Below are positions 59,462 through 64,000 of a DNA stretch of 64,000 nucleotides, piece by piece (the first letter of the stretch is position 1; each line of letters starts with the position of its first letter). Both the position numbers and the translations under genes were made by a program. This stretch comes from Pseudomonas sp. PB101. Lineage in GTDB: Bacteria; Pseudomonadota; Gammaproteobacteria; Pseudomonadales; Pseudomonadaceae. The stretch spans positions 35,244-99,243 of the forward strand of contig NZ_RWIR01000087.1 of assembly GCF_009764265.1 (NCBI RefSeq), read 5' to 3'. The notes under the pieces are model-generated. The model searched no databases. It saw only the letters and a list, made by a program, of their open reading frames with translations, and had not been told where the DNA came from.

Positions 59462-59892
59462 TACACACCCTCCACGTTAAGGCCCATGCTACGAGCAGAA
59501 CCGGCGATGGTACGCACGGCTGCTTCCATATCAGCTGCAGTCAGATCCGCGTTTTTGGTTTTCGCGATTTCTTCCAGCTGAGCACGAGTCACGGTGCCAA
59601 CCTTAACGGTGTTCGGACGAGCGGAACCGCTGGTCAGACCGGCCGCCTTCTTCAGCAGAACCGAAGCAGGGGTGGATTTGGTTTCGAAAGTGAAGCTACG
59701 GTCGCTGTAGACAGTGATGATCACTGGAGTCGGCAGACCTGGCTCAAGACCCTGAGTACGGGCGTTGAAAGCCTTGCAGAATTCCATGATGTTCACGCCG
59801 TGCTGACCCAGAGCAGGACCAACAGGTGGGCTTGGGTTAGCCTGAGCGGCCTTCACTTGCAGCTTGATGTAAGCGGTAATCTTCTTGGCCAT
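59461..59892 (-). CDS. rplK: 50S ribosomal protein L11
   Basis: 143 residues, beginning MAKKITAYIKLQVKAAQANP, with the Pro-rich switch PSPPVGPALGQHGVNIMEFC. It forms the GTPase-associated centre and is needed for RelA activation. The frame is open to 59904, but the ATG at 59892 is the conserved start with a GGAG-like site upstream. Confidence 0.98.
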   Translation of the reverse strand: MAKKITAYIKLQVKAAQANPSPPVGPALGQHGVNIMEFCKAFNARTQGLEPGLPTPVIITVYSDRSFTFETKSTPASVLLKKAAGLTSGSARPNTVKVGTVTRAQLEEIAKTKNADLTAADMEAAVRTIAGSARSMGLNVEGV

Positions 59893-59964
59893 GAGGCACT
59901 CCAATTACGGGTTCGAACGCCTCGAGAGGCTCCCCGGTTACTTGCGCGTTTATCCCAGTGACGA

Positions 59965-59994
59965 CAAAACCCCACAGCCTATGGCTGCGGGGTT
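59965..59994 (-). terminator. Intrinsic terminator after nusG
   Basis: In mRNA sense AACCCCGCAGCC-ATA-GGCTGTGGGGTT is followed by TTGTCG. It lies about 15 bp after the nusG stop and separates secE-nusG from rplKA. Confidence 0.82.
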
Positions 59995-60009
59995 GGGATT
60001 TTTGCTCAA

Positions 60010-60543
60010 CTAGACCTTTTCGACCTGGCTGAACTCGAGCTCCACCGGAGTAGAGCGACCGAAAATGAGCACTGCGACCTGGATCCGGCTCTTTTCGTAG
60101 TTAACTTCTTCAACAACACCGGTAAAGTCCGCAAACGGACCGTCATTGACACGTACCGACTCGCCCGGCTCGAACAACGTCTTCGGCTTCGGCTTGTCGC
60201 TACCATCAGCAACACGGCGCAGAATCGCTTCTGCTTCTTTATCGGTGATCGGTGCAGGCTTGTCGGCAGTACCGCCGATAAAGCCCATCACCCGAGGAGT
60301 GTCCTTGACCAAGTGCCAAGTACCCTCGTTCATATCCATCTGCACCAGCACGTAGCCAGGGAAGAATTTGCGTTCGCTTTTGCGCTTCTGGCCATTACGC
60401 ATTTCAACCACTTCTTCAGTGGGAACCAGAATCTCGCCGAAGCCGTCTTCCATACCGGCCAGCTTTACGCGCTCGACCAGCGAGCGCATTACATGCTTCT
60501 CGTAACCGGAGTAAGCATGCACAACATACCAACGCTTAGCCAC
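60010..60543 (-). CDS. nusG: Transcription termination/antitermination protein NusG
   Basis: 177 residues, beginning MAKRWYVVHAYSGYEKHVMR. The NGN domain binds RNA polymerase, and the C-terminal KOW domain (FEPGESVRVNDGPFADFTGV) binds Rho or S10. It couples transcription with translation. It lies 9 bp after secE. Confidence 0.98.
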   Translation of the reverse strand: MAKRWYVVHAYSGYEKHVMRSLVERVKLAGMEDGFGEILVPTEEVVEMRNGQKRKSERKFFPGYVLVQMDMNEGTWHLVKDTPRVMGFIGGTADKPAPITDKEAEAILRRVADGSDKPKPKTLFEPGESVRVNDGPFADFTGVVEEVNYEKSRIQVAVLIFGRSTPVELEFSQVEKV

Positions 60544-60552
60544 GGGACACCC

Positions 60553-60921
60553 TTAGCCGACAATCAAGGAAACAAGCCAGCCGAGCAGGGAATCAAGACC
60601 CCACAACAGCAACGCCATAACCAGAACAACAGCCACCACAATCAGGGTGGTCTGCGTGGTTTCTTGGCGAGTTGGCCAAACGACTTTACGAATTTCGGTG
60701 CGTGCTTCCTTAACCAGTACAAAGAAAGACTTGCCCTTGACTGTCTGCAGGCCTACAAAGGCAGCTACAGCAGCAATGGCGAGCAATGCGAGTACGCGGT
60801 ACAGGATCGGCGAAGCAGAGAAGTACTGATTGCCAACAACGCCAACAACCACCAGAGCGACTACTACAAGCCACTTGAGGAGGTCGAAACGAGAGCCTTG
60901 AGCTTCAGCTTTAGGAGTCAT
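60553..60921 (-). CDS. secE: Preprotein translocase subunit SecE
   Basis: 122 residues. Two N-terminal transmembrane segments (about 17-33 and 38-58), an amphipathic helix with the conserved FVLVKEARTEIRKVVWPTRQ and a final helix match the three-helix SecE of gamma-proteobacteria. It clamps SecY in the membrane. tRNA-Trp lies 45 bp upstream. Confidence 0.97.
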   Translation of the reverse strand: MTPKAEAQGSRFDLLKWLVVVALVVVGVVGNQYFSASPILYRVLALLAIAAVAAFVGLQTVKGKSFFVLVKEARTEIRKVVWPTRQETTQTTLIVVAVVLVMALLLWGLDSLLGWLVSLIVG

Positions 60922-60966
60922 CTATGAAGATCCTGTGAAAAGAAAGCCAGACACACCAGGTGAATC

Positions 60967-61042
60967 TGGCAGGTCAGGAGGGAATCGAACCCCCAACCTA
61001 CGGTTTTGGAGACCGTCGCTCTGCCAATTGAGCTACTGACCT
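60967..61042 (-). tRNA. tRNA-Trp (anticodon CCA)
   Basis: A 76-nt cloverleaf. The acceptor stem AGGTCAG pairs with CTGACCT, the anticodon loop CTCCAAA reads CCA, the T loop is GGTTCGATTCC and the 3' CCA is encoded. It precedes secE in the same direction and has its own promoter at 61063-61091. Confidence 0.97.
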
Positions 61043-61062
61043 AAAACAAAATCAGGCCGACC

Positions 61063-61091
61063 ATTATGCCGACCCGAAAAAGACTTTACAA
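61063..61091 (-). promoter_or_regulatory. Sigma-70 promoter of tRNA-Trp-secE-nusG
   Basis: On the minus strand TTGTAA (61086-61091), a 17-bp spacer and CATAAT (61063-61068). The predicted start point is about 14 bp before the tRNA-Trp 5' end. Confidence 0.7.
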
Positions 61092-61181
61092 CCACTACCA
61101 GGCAACTCCAGCTGCAATACCAGCACCTCAGCACCGGCAAACCCCGACAACACAACGAGGCGCAACCACAACCACCTAAAA

Positions 61182-61214
61182 CAAAGGCAGATATTTTCAT
61201 ATCTGCCTTGTTAT
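61182..61214 (-). terminator. Intrinsic terminator after tRNA-Thr
   Basis: In the direction of transcription AAGGCAGATAT-GAAA-ATATCTGCCTT is followed by TGTTTTAGG. The 11-bp stem and T-rich tail lie just after tRNA-Thr and end the Tyr-Gly-Thr transcript. Confidence 0.8.
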
Positions 61215-61215
61215 A

Positions 61216-61291
61216 TGGAGCTCTTGAGCGGATTTGAACCGCTGACCTCACCCTTACCAAGGGTGTGCTCTACCAACTGAGCTACAAGAGC
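61216..61291 (-). tRNA. tRNA-Thr (anticodon GGT)
   Basis: 76 nt, beginning GCTCTTGTAGCTCAGTTGGT; the anticodon loop CTTGGTAA reads GGT, the T arm is GCGGTTCAAATCCGC and the 3' CCA is encoded. Third in the Tyr-Gly-Thr set. Confidence 0.97.
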
Positions 61292-61317
61292 GTAACACTG
61301 TGCAAAATCTGTAAACC

Positions 61318-61391
<74 letters not shown>

Positions 61392-61416
61392 GAGCGCTTA
61401 CAGCTCTCGCTAAAAA

Positions 61417-61501
<85 letters not shown>

Positions 61502-61514
61502 TAAGCGAGCCGGC

Positions 61515-61542
61515 ATTCTACATCATGCCAGCCTTCTGTCAA
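61515..61542 (-). promoter_or_regulatory. Sigma-70 promoter of the tRNA-Tyr-Gly-Thr transcript
   Basis: On the minus strand consensus TTGACA (61537-61542), a 16-bp spacer and TAGAAT (61515-61520), with the GC-rich discriminator GCCGGC that is typical of stringently controlled stable-RNA promoters. Confidence 0.85.
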
Positions 61543-61643
61543 GCATTTTCTCAATTAAATCTTGAGGTTAGCTGCGTTGACCTCGCTTCACATCGCTAAC
61601 CGTTTCCGGTGTTCGCTGTGGAGCGGGCGCCATTCTATGCAAA

Positions 61644-62081
61644 CTATTCAGTGGGCGCAACCCCCTCGCACGGCATTATTTTATGTTTTAACTCATTGAA
61701 TTCTTTAGAAAGGTTTTGCAGCTGCAGATCGTCCAGCCAACGCCGGCTTTCCGGTGCGATACGCACCCAATACCCTGCACTTTCCGAGCCCTTGGGCAGG
61801 GACTGGTACTTGACCTCCATCCCGCTCAGCCGGCGCTCAACCGCCTGAGCGGCGTCCTGGCGCGTGTAGCCGCCCAGATAAAGACAGCCATTGTCTGGCG
61901 ACACGGCCTTAGCCTTGTCCTTGGACGCATCGCCCGCCTCGCTCAACAGGCGAATATCTTGCTGAGACCCGCGATACAGACTTAGAGGCGTGACATCCTT
62001 GGCGCGCAATGGCGCCTCTTGTTGATGCCAGATGTAGTAGAACCCGTTGAGGACAAGCAGCAGCAAAAACAACCAACGCAT
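61644..62081 (-). CDS. SPOR-domain-like membrane-anchored protein
   Basis: 145 residues. One N-terminal membrane helix (MRWLFLLLLVLNGFYYIWHQ) is followed by a linker and a region CLYLGGYTRQDAAQAVERRL, then YWVRIAP, the pattern of SPOR domains that bind denuded septal peptidoglycan. The exact role is unknown. The ATG at 62081 has GAGG 5 bp upstream and lies 7 bp after the coaX stop; the frame is open further upstream inside coaX. Third in the birA-coaX unit. Confidence 0.75.
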   Translation of the reverse strand: MRWLFLLLLVLNGFYYIWHQQEAPLRAKDVTPLSLYRGSQQDIRLLSEAGDASKDKAKAVSPDNGCLYLGGYTRQDAAQAVERRLSGMEVKYQSLPKGSESAGYWVRIAPESRRWLDDLQLQNLSKEFNELKHKIMPCEGVAPTE

Positions 62082-62088
62082 AAAAACC

Positions 62089-62838
62089 TCAGGACAAGGG
62101 ACAGGCCATGGCCAATCCGACAAACACCAGGTCCGGAACCACCCTGGCTTGAGGCACCACCTCAGAAACCAGACTCGCATCCCCCCCGGTGAGGAATACG
62201 ACAAAGTCCTCACCCCAGTAGCTGCGCGCCAACTCGAGCTGGGTCAGTACGAAGCCGCGCAACATCAATAAACAGCCACGCTCTACAGCCTGAACAGTCG
62301 CGCGCCCCGGAACAAGGCTTTCCAGAGCCAGCTCCGCTGCCTGATCGCCATATCGGATTTTACGGGTGTGGGTGCGCAATTGATTGCGCATCAACGGCAT
62401 TCCCGGACAGATGAAACCACCCAGGTGCTCTCCATCCACAGCGATAAAGTCAGCAGTCACGGCCGTACCGAAGTCGAGCACCAGGCACGCACCCGAAGCC
62501 AGATGAAAGCCCCCAAGCATCGCGAGCCACCGATCCAGCCCCAACCGCTCGAATTCCTCATACCCATTGCGCACGCCGGACATTTCGCGCGCAGGCGTTG
62601 CACACACAACCGGCACGCCAAAGGTTTCCTTCAACAAGGAAGTCAGCGCGCCGGTCTCCTGCGCAGTCCTGACGCTCACTAGCCGGCAAAACGCGAGAGC
62701 AAGCCCTTTGAGCTCCCCCAGCCCTTCAAGCAATGCGAGATCGGAATCGACGACCCCCTCACCCAGCACCTGCCCGGCACTCACCGCAAGCACGCGCCAT
62801 TTGATGAAGCTATTGCCACAATCGAGCTCAAGAATCAT
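62089..62838 (-). CDS. coaX: Type III pantothenate kinase
   Basis: 249 residues, beginning MILELDCGNSFIKWRV, where DCGNSFIKW is the N-terminal phosphate-binding motif of the ASKHA fold. The second motif is VLDFGTAVTADF with catalytic Asp, and GGFICPGMPLMRNQL follows. It phosphorylates pantothenate, the first step of CoA synthesis; type III enzymes are not inhibited by CoA. A GTG directly upstream (62841) is also in frame. It overlaps the end of birA by 11 bp, so the two are coupled. Confidence 0.96.
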   Translation of the reverse strand: MILELDCGNSFIKWRVLAVSAGQVLGEGVVDSDLALLEGLGELKGLALAFCRLVSVRTAQETGALTSLLKETFGVPVVCATPAREMSGVRNGYEEFERLGLDRWLAMLGGFHLASGACLVLDFGTAVTADFIAVDGEHLGGFICPGMPLMRNQLRTHTRKIRYGDQAAELALESLVPGRATVQAVERGCLLMLRGFVLTQLELARSYWGEDFVVFLTGGDASLVSEVVPQARVVPDLVFVGLAMACPLS

Positions 62839-63787
62839 CACGCAACCTCAGGCTCAACTCACCACCGCTGAAAACTTTTTCCACACCATCCACCTTCAGG
62901 CGCAGGGCACCCTGACCATCAATACCAAGCACCTCGCCATCAATCTGATTGACGCCGGCAATCAATGACACGCTTCGCCCCTGCCACAGGTGATTTTGCT
63001 CCCACTCGGATTGGATGGCCACAAAACCACCTGCCTGATGGCGAACAAGGTATTGCTGCAGCATCCCCCCCAACATTGCGACCAGTTGGTTGCGATCAAA
63101 CAATCTGCCAGATTCGAGCCGCATGGAAGTCCATTGCTGGTCGACCTCGTCAGCAGACTGCATGTTCACATTGATCCCCACCCCGAGAACGACGTGACAC
63201 ACATCGGCAGGGTCACCAACCAGCTCGAGCAGTATCCCTGCGATTTTTTTCTGCCCCACAAGGACATCGTTGGGCCACTTCAGCCCAGCGGCCGCGATGC
63301 CGAACTCACGCAGCGTCTGCTGAACAGCGAGCCCAACGACAAGACTCAAGCCTTCCAGCTGACGCATCCCGCCATCAATACGCAGTACCAGGCTGTAATA
63401 GACGTTTTCCGCGAATGGACTGACCCACTTGCGACCACGCCGCCCGCGCCCGGCAGTCTGGCGCTCTGAAAGCACAAGAAAAGGTGCCGCCTGCCCCCGA
63501 TCTATGGCGCGCAGTGCCTCGGCGTTCGTGGAGTCGATCGAGTCGAAAACCTGGACGGGCCAGTCGCAAGAAATCGCCCGGGCACTTATCTCGCCAGGAT
63601 CGAGCAGCGCCAATGGCGCGGACAATTGATAGCCGCGCCCACGAACCTTGTGAATAGACAAACCCAGCTCAGCTTCCAAATGCTGAAGCTGCTTCCACAC
63701 GGCACTACGACTGACGCCCAGGGCAGCACCCAATGCTTGACCCGAATGGAATCGGCCATCTTTAAGAAGCTTTAACAACGTCAGCAT
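62828..63787 (-). CDS. birA: Biotin-protein ligase / biotin operon repressor BirA
   Basis: 319 residues. The N-terminal winged helix (residues 1-60; SGQALGAALGVSRSAVWKQL) binds biotin-operon DNA. The central catalytic domain has the GRGRRG motif (in TAGRGRRGRKW) and KWPNDVLV; the C-terminal SH3-like domain follows. It forms biotinyl-AMP and attaches biotin to acetyl-CoA carboxylase BCCP. It overlaps coaX. The 5S rRNA gene and its terminator lie upstream. Confidence 0.97.
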   Translation of the reverse strand: MLTLLKLLKDGRFHSGQALGAALGVSRSAVWKQLQHLEAELGLSIHKVRGRGYQLSAPLALLDPGEISARAISCDWPVQVFDSIDSTNAEALRAIDRGQAAPFLVLSERQTAGRGRRGRKWVSPFAENVYYSLVLRIDGGMRQLEGLSLVVGLAVQQTLREFGIAAAGLKWPNDVLVGQKKIAGILLELVGDPADVCHVVLGVGINVNMQSADEVDQQWTSMRLESGRLFDRNQLVAMLGGMLQQYLVRHQAGGFVAIQSEWEQNHLWQGRSVSLIAGVNQIDGEVLGIDGQGALRLKVDGVEKVFSGGELSLRLRDDS

Positions 63788-63876
63788 GCAGGTCTCGCCT
63801 CACAATGAGGCCCGCATGATAGCCACGCGCCGAGCTATTGCATAGAAATCCAGTAGCCGTGACTTTTCTGCGGACA

Positions 63877-63913
63877 AAAACAAAACCCCAACTGCTTTCG
63901 CAATTGGGGTTTC
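63877..63913 (-). terminator. Intrinsic terminator of the rRNA operon
   Basis: In the direction of transcription AAACCCCAATTGC-GAAA-GCAGTTGGGGTTT (one T-G pair) is followed by TGTTTTTGTCC. It lies 10 bp after the 5S 3' end. Confidence 0.9.
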
Positions 63914-63923
63914 GGAATTTAAT

Positions 63924-64000
63924 CTTGACGATGACCTACTCTCACATGGGGAAACCCCACACTACCATCGGCGATGCATCGTTTCACTGCTGAGTTCGGG
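63924..64000 (-). rRNA. rrf: 5S ribosomal RNA (3' part, cut by window edge)
   Basis: On the minus strand this reads, near its 3' end, GAGAGTAGGTCATCGTCAAG and, further in, GAAACGATGCATCGCC and GTGGGGTTTCCCCATG, all typical of Pseudomonas 5S rRNA. About 77 of some 116 nt are present; the 23S and 16S genes would lie outside the window. Confidence 0.93.

Overview
The window is a chromosomal segment from a Pseudomonas, most likely of the P. fluorescens group. The evidence is the high-GC codon use, the gene content and order (NrdR start, thioredoxin/CnoX, the zinc-responsive DUF2796-ABC-DUF3299 set and OprG, then uvrA-ftnA-katA beside the rpoA end of the ribosomal cluster), and many REP/REPIN palindromes of Pseudomonas type. 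No phage, IS element, plasmid gene or CRISPR array was seen. Almost everything is core genome.

Left part (1-25.3 kb). Mixed housekeeping genes: partial nrdR (-), a YbaY-type lipoprotein, a SAM methyltransferase, a thioredoxin/TPR chaperone (CnoX-like) and a small hypothetical gene (-). Next comes a four-gene zinc-linked unit: ZrgA-like DUF2796 protein, ABC ATPase, FtsX-type permease and DUF3299 protein. oprG follows, with a well-placed ANR-type box. A convergent pair (-) encodes an intact NAD-dependent epimerase and an RmlD-like partner whose catalytic Tyr/Lys are missing. Further on are the large helicase Lhr (+), an MscS-family channel (-), a decayed MFS fragment, the ybhP-clsB-ybhN membrane-lipid set (+), an alpha/beta hydrolase with a DUF3182 protein (-), a GlxA-type regulator divergent from a cysteine hydrolase, and a YajR-like MFS transporter with ssb (-).

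Middle (25.4-30.5 kb). uvrA (+, TTG start) converges with a ferritin of the FtnA type (-), followed by the clade-3-like catalase katA (-). These serve DNA repair, iron storage and peroxide detoxification.

Right part (30.7-61.5 kb). All genes are on the minus strand. Transcription runs from high to low coordinates through tRNA-Tyr, tRNA-Gly, tRNA-Thr, tRNA-Trp, secE-nusG, rplKA, rplJL-rpoBC, rpsL-rpsG-fusA-tuf, the S10 operon, the spc operon and the alpha operon, ending at rplQ. Readable control elements include strong sigma-70 promoters before tRNA-Tyr, tRNA-Trp, rpsL and rpsJ, an L10-type leader, a strong attenuator hairpin between rplL and rpoB, a terminator-like leader before rpsL, and terminators after nusG, tuf, rpmJ and rplQ. 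No second tuf gene lies between tRNA-Thr and tRNA-Trp. The rpsN-rpsH gap is unusually long and full of hairpins.

Right edge (61.6-64 kb). A SPOR-like membrane protein, coaX and birA (all -) lie downstream of a 5S rRNA gene that is cut by the window end, so an rRNA operon lies just outside.

I found no clear new multi-gene system. The best leads are the hairpin-rich rpsN-rpsH spacer, the active-site-dead RmlD-like protein paired with a live epimerase, the DUF3182/hydrolase pair and the promoter-plus-terminator leader of rpsL.
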